Assembly: GCA_026120035.1 (NCBI GenBank)
Contig: JALRME010000006.1
Span: forward strand, 248,001 to 312,000
Direction: 5' to 3'
DNA: 64,000 nucleotides
DNA from: Coleophoma eucalyptorum
Taxonomy: Eukaryota; Ascomycota; Leotiomycetes; Helotiales; Dermateaceae
Shown here: in pieces, positions 35,297 to 47,114 of the stretch
Position numbering within the stretch: position 1 is the first letter of the stretch
Layout: each line of letters begins with the position of its first letter
The notes under the pieces: generated by a model
What the model was told of the DNA's origin: nothing
Database searches by the model: none
Seen by the model: only the letters and a program-made list of their open reading frames with translations
Program-made: the position numbers and the translations under genes

Positions 35297-35945
35297 CTAT
35301 AGAATCCTCTTGGGGTTCGGGTACACCTGATTCTGCTTATGCTGTGTGACTGAACTCATCTTGACCTCGTTGAAAGGCGAAGTCCTGCTGCAAGTGCCAC
35401 CATCAGCACAATAACTCTTTTGATAGCAACTATCGTTCTGCTGACCACCATGGACAAGACCAAAGTCGTCAACGCCATGATGAAGACCCAAGGAAGTACT
35501 CAATGCAACATGGTCCCAATAGCCACCAGTTGACTTCGGAGGAAAATAAGAGTCAACCATCCAGCCTCTCTGGGGAATTCAACTTATTTTCTTTGTCGAA
35601 CAACCTGTTGCCAGAGCAGCACTTAAACTACGTATCGGTATTATGCCAATCATGTCCTGCGGGCCTGTGAGTTTTGTCGAGAGGCACTGCACTCGTGGTT
35701 TTATAAGGGGGTTGGACAGACTTTGTCGCCAGGCTTCAACTTTATAACCCTGGAGAGATTTGAAATTTGATGGAACTGCTTGGATAAGACCTTGTGGTTT
35801 GACTGACCTCGACACAGGACTCGAAGGTTACACTAGAACCATCGAAACCAAGTAATTTAAAGATAAAGAAAGGCCACAATATGTAAGTTGTTGCTCCTAG
35901 AATGTCCAAGAGGAGATCGAAGTTCTTTGTACCATAATCGTTCAA
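35297..35945 (-). pseudogene. possible broken or multi-exon gene remnant
   Basis: Three minus-strand open frames follow each other: 35945-35742, with a hydrophobic segment near LDILGATTYILWPFFIFKLLGF; 35815-35579; and 35560-35297, with four spaced Cys. GTCAGT near 35812 and several AG sites could join the first two. The third then needs a frame change that no good intron provides. I recognise no family. It may be a decayed secreted or membrane protein gene, or a short-lived orphan gene, next to the chitinase gene. It may also be chance. Confidence 0.22.
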
Positions 35946-36219
35946 TGACTAACATGTTTCATGATACTTAAATAAATAAATAAATGTAAATGGTTGCTCT
36001 AAGCACCAAAACGCTCTTAGTAATGGATAATCGCGGCAAATTGCACTCGGCTGTCGTAAAGTAGTTTAGAATCTAGGATTTCTTGTTTGTGCTATGCAAG
36101 ATGTTGATTTATCAATAACCGCCCTCTTCGTGATTTCAAGTTAAGCGAGCTTTAGGACATGGCGAGGTTGCGAAGTACATAGAGCATAACTTGAATCCGT
36201 GGCCAGCCTAGAAATGGTC

Positions 36220-37681
36220 TCATAATTCGTCCTTGATCAAATGGGTAGACCTTGACTCGAAGTCTTCGATCGCCGCAGACAAAGTCTTCAGGTGCCTAAA
36301 TTCCAATGCATCTTCACCCAAGCCCCAAGCAAACGCACCACCTAGTCCCATCTCTTCCATAATAAGTGGGAACTTCTTCAAGATGGCGTCTTCTGTATCC
36401 CAACTCCAAAAGAGATTTTCATCTTTATCCCACAAGTAGTGTCCGCCACCTTGCTCGTCATAGGCACCATATGCCAACGCTTTATCGAAAGAGCCTGCAA
36501 GCTCTGTAGGAACTGGATCATGCCATGAGAATGCACCTGCCTGGCCAAGATCACCACCTGTCTCTGGGTCTTCCATCAAAGTCGTCTTACATCCGACTGG
36601 ATTCTTGTCGCACCCGCCGTCTGGACCAGTCTTATACCATTTTACATAGAAGGCAAAACCTAAGTTTGCCTTCTCAGGAGCTACACCATTCTCTAGATAT
36701 GCATGGACTGCTTCGAGGCTTGCCTGCACACCTGTATGGTGCTTAGTGATAGTGTCCCTTCTGTTGAAGAGATCATAGGTCATGATGTTGTAGAAGTCCA
36801 ATGAGTCATTAATCCGTGGGATCGTGGACTTGGTGAACGCGAGCATGTCTCGAGGTAAACCAGGAACGGCTGCAGACATGAGTTTTGACGGTCCAAGTGC
36901 CTGCCGGATTTCTGACAGCAGTTTAGGATAAGCGTCAATTTCCCACGCCTTTTCCGAGTTGGGAATCTGCTTGTAATCCTCTCCATTTCCTCTATTGGTA
37001 GTTAGTGATTGTTTCGAGGGCGGTTTGGGAAATATCATGTGATGTACCCTGGATATTCCCAGTCGATGTCTACACCTGAGGTATGTCAGTATCCAGGTAC
37101 GCTCTATAGCCCAATATCATATCAAATACTGCACGCGATGAAGTAATCTTAGGCAATGAAAGAGTACCTAAATCCAAAATCGCAATTTCCAGATTAGGTT
37201 CCAAGATTGACATACAAACATTTATCACAACACAAGGAGCCACAGCCAAAAGAACTCCAGCTTACCATCAGCACCCGAGGAGTCGACCATAGCCTTTACA
37301 TTTAGCGCGAAGAGTTGTCTACTGCTGTCAGTTGCTGCGGCTTTAGAGAAACCTTCTGTATCTCCCCAGCCACCAATGGCAACCATGATAGCAGTGCCAT
37401 TACTGAATTGAGTTCTGACTTTGTCCACAGTTGTAAATAGTGGCCATGATATTGGCGTTGGGTCATTGAATATTGAGGAACGCATAAAAGCTAGCGCTAC
37501 ATGCGTTATACCAGAGACCAGAGGTTTCTCTGGCACTACATCATGCTGTCTGAGTTCAGAGTCAGGAAAATATCGTTTGCCTCTAAAGGTCACCATACCC
37601 CGTCAAGTACATTATATATCTAGATTTTGCCATTGCGAGTTGGACGAAAGCCAGAAGCAGAATGAGATTGACTTGGAACAT
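36220..37681 (-). CDS. secreted GH18 chitinase
   Basis: Exons 37681-37599, 37549-37266, 37075-37048 (28 nt) and 36991-36220 give 388 aa. Exon 1 encodes a clear signal peptide (MFQVNLILLLAFVQLAMA) and KSRYIMYLT. It joins across a 49-nt intron to GQHDVVP, the standard first strand of fungal GH18 barrels. The catalytic motif DGVDIDWE (122-129, general acid Glu129) is assembled from three exons, so it is invisible in any single open frame. MVAIGGWG supplies the SxGG-like strand, and MTYDLF the substrate-side strand. The enzyme hydrolyses beta-1,4 bonds of chitin in the wall or medium. No chitin-binding or LysM module is seen. It is divergent from uS9. Confidence 0.92.
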
Positions 37682-38208
37682 TTCCGAATTGTTCTCCTGT
37701 GCAGAAGGTTGATCGACGAGTAGTAATTAGTCGGAAGGGCTTTACACTTGCGACAAAATTGAGCTCGTTACAGATGAGTTTATCGCAGCGCTATTAATCT
37801 TTCTTCTTATTATCGAATCAGATTGATTTGATGAGCTTTTGGTACAGTTCTTGTAGAGTGAAACTGGGTTCTCAAAACCAAATTAAGGGAGGAGCAGTAG
37901 TTGCAGCAGGCTTGAATTGAAAGATACTTGAAGATAGAATAGAGATTGGACTAGTGACTCCAGGACACCCTTGAAATCAACTATGTGGATTTTATGTGAT
38001 TGCGACCCATGACTTGGTGTTGAGTTGTTATGAATTCCGGGGTTGGATGAAAGTGAACCGCACGCTTGGCTGTCGCGCGGGTCAGGTTGGAGCTATCATG
38101 TGACAAAAAAGCTAGCGAACCTCGCTTGCGTACATTCACAGAGCGAATTTTGAAATTTCACGAAGTTCGATATTCCGAATCGACAACGACAAATCAACCA
38201 CCGCCATC
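37682..38208. promoter_or_regulatory. divergent promoter, chitinase / uS9
   Basis: 527 bp lie between the start codons of the chitinase (-) and the ribosomal protein gene (+). No specific sites are assigned. Confidence 0.5.
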
Positions 38209-38852
38209 ATGTCCTCTCAATCTGTTCAGTGCTTCGGCAAGAAGAAGACTGGTATGTTGAACCTCTGATCCAATTTTCAGCGCAATCTTTAGCCACGATA
38301 CTGACGATCAACCGCTATAGCTACCGCTGTCGCCCACTGCAAGGTACGAATAATTCGAATTTTGGAGGATGGAGCGAGCGCGCACACAGCGACGGACGCA
38401 GAGGAATAGAGGAAATGCTGACAGCATAAAATAGGCCGGAAAGGGTCTTGTCAAGGTCAACGGAAAGCCCCTCAACCTCGTTCAACCTGAGATCTTGCGA
38501 TTCAAGGTCTACGAGCCTCTCCTCATTGTCGGTCTCGACAAGTTCGCCCCAGTCGATATCCGCGTCAGAGTCACCGGTGGTGGACACACTTCCCAAGTCT
38601 ACGCCATCAGACAAGCCATCGCCAAGTCAATCGTCGCCTACTACCAAAAGTTCGTCGATGAGCACTCCAAGAACACATTGAAGCAGGCATTGGTTGCATA
38701 CGACCGAACCCTGTTGGTTGCCGATAACAGACGAACTGAGCCAAAGAAGTTCGGGTACGCATATTTTTCTGGAATACTAGGAGTGTTACGGTTACTAACT
38801 TTCGAACAGTGGTCCAGGTGCGAGAGCCAGATACCAAAAGTCTTACCGTTAA
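38209..38852 (+). CDS. RPS16: 40S ribosomal protein S16 (uS9)
   Basis: Exons 38209-38251, 38321-38343 (23 nt), 38435-38754 and 38810-38852 give 142 aa, the family length. Spliced sequence reads [19 protein letters not shown] at the start and [14 protein letters not shown] at the end. That Arg-terminated tail is the universally conserved uS9 extension that reaches the P-site tRNA. The three introns are 55-91 nt. A longer open frame running to 38938 is intron and 3' UTR read-through. Confidence 0.97.
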
Positions 38853-39299
38853 ATGGGTTGTTGCTTGGCCGGGTGGTCTGGAGAATGGTTTATGCTGCAT
38901 TTGCAATGGGACGGTTTTACTGGTTTGTAGGATGCTGAGCAAATAAATGCAGAATTCTACAATATACCTGAATTGCTGTCTTGGTATGAATGAGGATAGT
39001 GAGGCGTGAGGCAAGGGAAAGAACACGCGCCAGATGGAGTGGAATGATGGGTGCTCCGACCAATATCATGAATACACACAATTCAGAAAGGACTCAGCCA
39101 CGCCAGTTCTGTCATGAGGTATCATTGTGAGCAGGCAAGTCCAATGCATGTTGGTAGCGACAACCAAGACCGGGAAGGCCTAAAAACACTGGGTTTGAGG
39201 AAACCTGTTCAAAAACCCATGAGCCATTGCATCGAGCGAGATAAGTCTAAGCACAAAGAACGCCTATCCAGGAAGCCAGCCATACGCCAAACCATCCCT
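38853..39299. other. convergent intergenic region
   Basis: This holds the 3' sides of uS9 (+) and prephenate dehydrogenase (-). No gene is seen. Confidence 0.5.
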
Positions 39300-41064
39300 C
39301 TACTTCCCCGTATTTGCAAGAATAGTCTTAATCATCTCATTACCCACCCTCGTAGCATCACTGAACCTAGGCTCAAAGAACTTCTGTGTACTGACAAAGC
39401 GATCCTTGTAGCTCTCAAAATCACCAAACGTAACGCAGTCACTCCAGCCTCTAGCCGCGAACGTAAACTCGAGATCGTCAGAACGGAAAGTATTGTCCTC
39501 GATAGCGATGCGAATAACATCGTCCAAAAGCCCTGGTTTGCGGAAAAGGTATTCGGTGACACCAAGCCAGAGACGGAAGAGTGGCGTCGAACATATCATG
39601 TGGTCGTAAGGGACAATTCGGAGCTGCGACCAGCAGTCCACCATTGCCAGAAGACTTAGATGGTTATTTGGAGTAGGCTTGTCTGGTTTCTTGCCCAGTG
39701 AGAAGCGGTCCAGGACTTCGTCATTGAGTAAGAGATCCCCATCCCAATTCTGCGCTCCGAAGACTGCGGCTCCAGCCTTCTTGATGCGGTCTGCCAGCTC
39801 CTCCCGATGGCCTCCAAGCATCAGCTTATACAAGTCTGTGACAGACTGTGCATATTGACGAATCTGCTCCTTGGCGCATGGGTTCAAGATTGCGAGACCT
39901 GCATAGACGTGCCACTTTTGAGAATAGATTCTCAGCGTGATGTTGATCTTGACATTCTCAATACCTCCCACGTAACGATCAATTTCCCAAGGGAATTGTG
40001 CATTTGCATGCCATGCCTTACCCATGCTCAAGAAAGCAGCATGAGTGACGGCTTGCGTATCTGCAGTGATTCTATCATGCTTTGCAGCAGAGAGGTAGAC
40101 ATGCTTAGAGCCCAAGGACGATAGAACTTTCTCAACCTTTTCAAAATTCTCTTGTGAAGCGCGATGTTGGATTATGACCTGTATCATGTCAGTTCTAATG
40201 TATGTGCAGAGCATCTTTACTAACCAGTGGTTGTCCACGAGGGTCTACATTTGGACCATGCAGAGAGTGGCATGAGACAATATCAACATCCTCTGGCAGA
40301 TGTTTCTCGAACGCCGCAATTTCTGGTGCCTTACACGACGTCTGTCCACCAACGATCGCACCTTGTTTGGTAGCTATGGAGCTGAATTAGTACCTCTAGG
40401 CATCAAGAGCAAGGGTGCGCCATACACGGGCCATATAATTCAACGACCTTGTCAATAGATGCTGCTTCAACATTGTAAATTATATAATCGCTGGCTCTGG
40501 AGACAAGATGTCCATTGGGATAAATTTGAATTTGTTTCTATGGAACTACTCAGCACATGGTGCAGTCTAATGCTATGTGTATAGAGGTATTTACGTTATC
40601 GGAAAATTCCTCACACAAGCTCATGTATTTCTCTTCCCTATCGCAAGCGTTGACTCTTACCAACAAGGCATCAGCATAAGTTTCAAATAATATTGCTGGA
40701 TCGGCCTATGGTTCTTCTGTTAGCTGACAATTCCATCTGAATATTGCCAAATGCATGAAAGAAGATATTCTATTTTCAGACAAAATAAAAGTAAGGTAGC
40801 TGAGATTTTTCATCAGAGAAAGTCATCCGCCTCACCGGTACCAGAATGGTAGTCGGGTCAGCAAATGACGATACTCTAGCCAAATGCACTCAAGTCATCA
40901 TTGAAGAGGGGAGAAAGAATAAAAAGAAGGCTCACCATAATAGCTTCGACCCAGCGACGACAATCATGGAGAAAGATTTACCTCCAACCTGCCGCGCTGA
41001 GCCTCCGGGCGTACATCTTCCCCATGTCTCCCATACCAATGATCCCAATCACAAAGCCGTCCAT
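39300..41064 (-). CDS. TYR1: prephenate dehydrogenase
   Basis: Exons 41064-40982, 40655-40595, 40537-40428, 40381-40225 and 40178-39300 give 429 aa. The start MDGFVIGIIGMGDMG carries the GxGxxG dinucleotide motif (10-15). Later blocks include the NACDREEKY strand, YPNGHLVSRASDYIIYNVEA, VGGQTSCKAPEI, HSLHGP, ITADTQAVTHAAFLSMG and YDHMICSTPLFRLWLG, all typical of fungal Tyr1. The enzyme oxidises and decarboxylates prephenate to 4-hydroxyphenylpyruvate in tyrosine synthesis, with NADP+. Introns 2-4 are short and canonical. Intron 1 (326 nt) ends at an unusual acceptor lacking a pyrimidine tract, so the exon 1-2 junction is the weak point of the model. Confidence 0.92.
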
Positions 41065-41417
41065 GTTTGGAGAGCTTGTGTTGCAAGGCAACACTCCTTC
41101 GAGTCTGTACAGCTTCGAGCAGCCACAATCACATCACTCTATGAAGGTGGTAGAACGCGCCGGCAGGAACTGTAAAGGTTTTTGGCGTTGGAAAAGAATA
41201 TTGTTGCGATGAAGAAAATTGAGAAGAACGAAGAAAAGTTGAAGTCAATAAGAGGGATGTCGAAAAAAAGCAGACGCTAGTGTTATTAGGTAAGCTTAAT
41301 ATGATTGGTCGATCTTATGAGGGCTAGCGAGGCCCTTATCACCAACTCACACAGAAAGAAAACTTCGCTTTTTTTAGAAGAACATTGTCAACTCAACAAC
41401 AAAATCGCCAATTCAAA
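41065..41417. promoter_or_regulatory. bidirectional promoter TYR1/RPS14
   Basis: 353 bp separate the divergent start codons of prephenate dehydrogenase and uS11. A biosynthetic enzyme and a ribosomal protein therefore share upstream DNA. Confidence 0.6.
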
Positions 41418-42097
<680 letters not shown>

Positions 42098-43070
42098 ATG
42101 GCTGGCGTTCGTGGCCTTGGTCTTGGGCAGGACTTGGTTTACACTTTGGAGTTGACAATCACGAGAGGAACGGCATATTACGCCTGGTCCTCACATTGCT
42201 CTATGTCACATGGTAGCATTTAGCACACCAGTGAAATCAAAACCTGTTGAAGTACACGATATTCGAAGCCTGTGAATGTGATGCAATTGTGATTCGAAAA
42301 TAGATTAAATTAGTATCGTTGCATCGTGCTATGTTTCTATTCATGGCGGCTGGGCTATGGAATAGTGCTAGGGCCGCCTTATTACGTGAAGTCATGATTG
42401 GAAGTACATCAAATCACAGAAAGATATAGCATTCGTTGGCAATGGCTGATGCGAATAATCAAAACCCTGAGCTTACCCAAAGTGGTTGCCTCCATCTATT
42501 GCTAGTACTAAGATGAATAAATACCACAAACTATACGAGTATAGGTGGTTTCTTACATCTAGGAAGCACACATGATAGTGAGATGAGCCCAATTAATCTA
42601 AAGACATTTACATTATTTTATACTCTCCAGTACGTTTCGGTCAGCCGTTTTGTATGCAGAGTCTCGATACTAAGTAGACATGCCTATCCATGCGGATCGA
42701 GAACGCATACATGCAATTTCCATATTCCCCTAGACACCGACGCTCATGAATGAAGTACACTTTAACAAATCCGTAGAAAGCCACCGGAAAGACGATGTGT
42801 AACCACCCACTTTATGCAATACAACCCAATCCTTCCCTGATAAAAAAATCCGTGGTTAAAAGCAGAGAAGCTAAAATGAAACATGGTTGCGCTTGCTCAA
42901 GAAAGTCTGCAATGTGCGCCTGAAGGAGAGTGTGCATGAGAGAAAGATCGTGTGATCTTAGAACTTCCAGCGTACCTCTGCTGCAGGAGACATTGCGGAC
43001 TTTGAACCATGTCTTGAGTGGCGTCTCTTCTTTTGACCTGGAGAGATCAGGGATGTCAGACGGATGCAAA
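42098..43070. other. 1.0 kb convergent intergenic region
   Basis: This lies between uS11 (+) and AAR2 (-). It is A/T-rich, with only short open frames, and should contain both 3' UTRs. Confidence 0.5.
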
Positions 43071-44970
43071 TCAGAAACGGATAAGGTCTTTCTGCAGGCC
43101 GTCTTCGTCCAGGTCTACGATTTGCGGAGCATACTCACCTCGCTCATCTTCTGCTTCAAAATCTTTCAAATCCATATCAACCATTTCTCCGTCCTCAAGT
43201 TGTAATTTTCCAGTACGGACATAGTTACCACGAAGGTCCCAGTTCCATTTCCAGAGCCAAGACTCTAGCTCCTCAAAAGCCTTGCCAACGGATTCTTGTT
43301 CGAAGGTCAACTTGTTTCCTTGGGACAATAATAATTCGTTGAGGCGGGATTTGAATGTCGTCAGGGTTATCTTCAAGTCATCCTCTAGCTTGGGGTCTGA
43401 ATCAAAGATGCTGCCATCGAAAACCTCATCATAGATCATCTGAGCATGAAGCGCGTTGATGACTTTGAGAACGAAGGTTGGCATGTCTAGGATCAAAGTG
43501 TAGGCCCGGAAAAGAGTTCTGACCATATGTCCCCAATGTTCCATACAAGCTGCATTACCTACGAATCACAATTAGCTTTACCTCCCAAAACAAGTAGAGT
43601 ATCAGCCCATGCTGTAGCAGAAAGTACTTACCAAGAGACATTCCAGTGACAAAACAGAACTGTAGTTCGCCGACTATTTCGTCTGGGTCTTCATAAGTAC
43701 AAAGCCCTTGAATTACAGCAGTCACATGGACACTCGTGTCCATGGCCTGCTCGGTTCTCTCACGACCGACCGAACTTGTGCTGAAAGTACGTGAACCTTC
43801 AGGAAAGACAAAATTAAGGACCTGATAGATTGACATATCTGCAACAGCTGTCGGATTCGTAAGCTTGTAATCATGGCTAGAAGAGACCTGCCAGTGGTTC
43901 CACTCCTTTCCAGTTATTTTGTTAAGTAAGGCACCCTTAACGCAGTTGGTCAAACGAGTCCAGAGGTTCGAGCCAAGTCCAGGCTGAAGATCTTCACGCA
44001 GAATTCCAGGCTGTGGATGAATAAGTGAATCATTCTCATAGGGGACCAATGTTGCGTAAAGATTGGGGACGTCCTGTCTTCGATTTCTTGTCTCTGCGAG
44101 ACTGATTTCATCGATGAGTGTTTCTTCAAATTGGTCCCAACGCAGAACGTGTGTCTCTCCAAACTCGTCTGAACTACGCTTCGCTGACATTAACCAAACG
44201 CCAGTACGTGTGGAAGTGTGATTTGAACCACCCCAGAAAAAGTGTGCACCAGGGGGAACTTCTTTGAGACCTTCGAAGCTATCTTTTTCGCCAAGGGTAA
44301 AGTGCTTGGTATCATATGCGAAGATACAACCTGGCTTCATACCTGAAATCAGAACAATGTCGCCGGACTTTAAGCCCAAGAAAGTTTCACCCGTAGCTGA
44401 ACGCTCTGGTGAGTGAGAGTGAACATGAAGTGTCCCAATTGGATGAGTTCCGACGGCAGCAACAGATGTGACGGATCGAACAGTAGAAGTTGATGAAGAC
44501 TTGGAGAGCCTGCAGTTTCCTGCAGTTTCGGCAAGACTCGAGTTTGGTACTTCACGAGCTTGATCAGATGAATCCCCTTCTTCATCATTAAGGCGCACAC
44601 TGAGGGCAGCGGAAGGACTGAATTTGGCATCCAAACTACTAGCATTGGAACCGACACTGTAGTTGGATCTGAGAGATTGGTTGCGATTGAGACCAGGACT
44701 GCCAGTTGATTTGGTAGATCGTGAGCGTATGAGCTCAGGACTTGGGATCGATCTGATTGAAACACTGCGGCCGATAGTACGATTTGTATTTGCCTGAGCA
44801 GATGATGGTGCTCTCTTGAGGGCGATCTGATTTTGAATAAAGGACGGTATTGGATTGTCTTGGTCAAGCGTTGCCAGGTTCGTGATGCTGGCACTGAATT
44901 TTGTATCGGAATCCATCTCAGAATTGGGTATCATGTCTCCAGGAGTACCAGTGACAACATCTTCTGCCAT
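43071..44970 (-). CDS. AAR2: AAR2 family U5 snRNP assembly factor
   Basis: Exons 44970-43632 and 43558-43071 give 608 aa, with a 73-nt intron. The first 200 residues are Ser-rich and probably disordered. The AAR2 domain begins near SGDIVLISGMKPGCIFAYDTKHFTL. It continues through FEGLKEVPPGAHFFWGGS, typical of the family, and GALLNKITGKEWNHW. The C-terminal helical half includes EELQFCFVTG-like and EHWGHMVRTLF stretches. Aar2 binds Prp8 during maturation of U5 snRNP and is later replaced by Brr2. The long Ser-rich extension makes this protein larger than the yeast one (about 355 aa). Confidence 0.88.
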
Positions 44971-45635
44971 GCTGAGCAATCAAGCAAGGCAATTGGCTTG
45001 GATACAGTTGGTCTGTTGTAGATTGTAGAAACAGGAAAGAACGTTACGTCCGGATAGGAGATTGCCTTCCTCTGTTGCTGTAAAGTGGATCTGGACCTGG
45101 ATGTGAAGCTCAAGAAAAAGAGTTTTGAAGGGAAAGAGCCTTGGGGATAAACCTGGCACCGAAGCTAATGCTCAACTAGCCCGTTCTAAATCCTCAAATT
45201 GTGACGGTCATGATAATACGGATTCACTTTGCTTTGCAGGTCTTGAACAACGCCGCCACACAACAACTAAAGACGAAGTGTCCACAGCTTCCTAGAAATT
45301 CCGAGATTATTCTTGGATCAGGAACAAGAACACGGGGATCCACTCCGCAACAATTGGATAGGTCCTCTTCTTACGAAGTAGTGACACGAGGATTCCGTGA
45401 CGATCCAGTGCAACCTAGAGTTGTCCATCTAAAAAAAGCCAAGTTCCGTGGCAAGGATTTTGGATGACGCTAACCTACGCCACCCTTCTCTTTAAACGAA
45501 GCTTCTTCAGCCCTATGATCGACCGCAAGGCTCCATACTGTCCTGTTCTGCTGCGACCTTCACTCAGCCTTGTCGTATTGTCTGTTGTTGCGACTGCACA
45601 CCGTCACAGCCCAGGTCTTCATACGCATCAGCACC
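44971..45635. promoter_or_regulatory. divergent intergenic region
   Basis: 665 bp separate the AAR2 start (-) from the start of the small unknown gene (+). Short open frames here show no domain. Confidence 0.5.
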
Positions 45636-46210
45636 ATGGCTGTGGGCCATTCAGACGCCCCCAAGCCTTCTTTCGTTCCATCTGGCGACAAAGAAGACGG
45701 TCAGACGGAGAATGGACAACCAGTACTAACAGTAACACCGGAGAACGATGTCTGGGACGAGCAGAAGATCGAGGAGTCGCTGAAGACCCTTAAGGAGATG
45801 TACATTCAAGTAAGGCATCGCTGTACTTCACTATTGTCTTAGAAGCAGTACACTTGCTGACACGATACTCAGCTGCGAGATCTGCGTAGCACAATTCCCC
45901 GTCTTATCGCACCACTGACGACAAAACAACCATCCCGTAGGTGTCCATGCCCAGCTGTGCATATCCTTATTGCGAATACAGCCTTGGACAACTCTTACTA
46001 ACAGGAGGCATAGCGGAAACACTGTTTCGATCCTTTTCGGAATCCGCTAGTACTGCAACCAAAGAAGTTCAATCATTTCGGCGACTTATGACCGACGAAC
46101 AAAGTAAAAATATCCTCGATCATGCTAGGCAAAGTCGTGCGGATAATCCCAAAGGAATCAAGCCATGGCGCATCACCGATGATCCAGACTGGAATCACAG
46201 AGAATCATGA
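45636..46210 (+). CDS. small conserved-looking protein, function unknown
   Basis: Exons 45636-45809, 45873-45936 and 46005-46210 give 147 aa. The introns (63 and 68 nt) have GT..AG ends and good branch sites (GCTGACAC, TACTAAC), which strongly supports a real gene. After an acidic N-terminus there is a helix (IEESLKTLKEMYIQLRDLRSTIP) and a second amphipathic stretch (LFRSFSESASTATKEVQSFRRLM). The end is Trp-containing (GIKPWRITDDPDWNHRES). I do not recognise the family. The helical pattern would suit a small subunit of a larger complex, but that is only an impression. Confidence 0.75.
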
Positions 46211-47114
46211 ATTGGGCGACGAGAAAGTACGAGACTGGCCGAAAAACAATAGAGCGTTGGGCTTCGAGCACGGTCTACATGGATTATTTTGGAACATACC
46301 AATTGGAAACAGTAGGCGCATTTGGGATTTGGTCTTGTGAGCGGAGCTTGGCTTTAAGAAGTACGGTAATTTACAGATATCTCGGCCTGCTTTGAGTGTT
46401 GTTATATGCACTGAAGGGTTTTTGTATCGGCGAACTTCAGTACACATGGCATATATAATACATGACATATAACGATACTTCACTGTAAACAGCTATGAAC
46501 TAGCGTCTGTCGATGGTCTAACTTTGAATCTTAGGCAGTTGGTAACCATTCCTGTTCCTTACGTAATTATGGCTTCAAAATAGGAAGCATGGCATCTCGT
46601 GGGAACCAGGGCAGGCCTCATCGCGGCTCTCATATTATATGTCCCCGAAATTCCTGATCGATTATTCTATGACTCTTAAACTCATCGCTAGGTGACTCGT
46701 ACTGTGAGAGTGAAGAGGGGAGAGTCATCAATATTTGATAAAGTGGCAATGATTTGTGCTCGTTCTGTAGCAAAGCCTCATGCAAGCAGTAATGTCCAAA
46801 TAGAGACTGGTCTGTGACGAGATAAACGATAACCACCAAATACATGAATTCTTCGAGGATAACTCCTACGAACAATAGAAAATTATTTACTGCATCAGCG
46901 TAGAATTATATACTACACAAGAAAGTCATTTTGCGTATGATTCAACCAGATCGAGTATCCGGTGCCGCTTTGACGGAGAAGTTCTCAGCCTCACACACTA
47001 ATTAATAAACTCGCTTAGGCCTCCACAATCATTTTTCGACTGAACAACACCAAAAGTGCCGTCAACAGCACAACTCGTAAAGCTCCTGCGATTACTGAAA
47101 GACTGCCGATCAAG
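46211..47114. promoter_or_regulatory. 0.9 kb region upstream of eIF3c
   Basis: This contains the 3' side of the small unknown gene and the promoter/leader of eIF3c, both on the plus strand. No other gene is supported. Confidence 0.5.

Noticed and set aside
37553..37596. Chitinase starting at the ATG at 37596
   Set aside because: Those residues are intron sequence. Splicing 37598-37550 restores a signal peptide and the conserved first strand.
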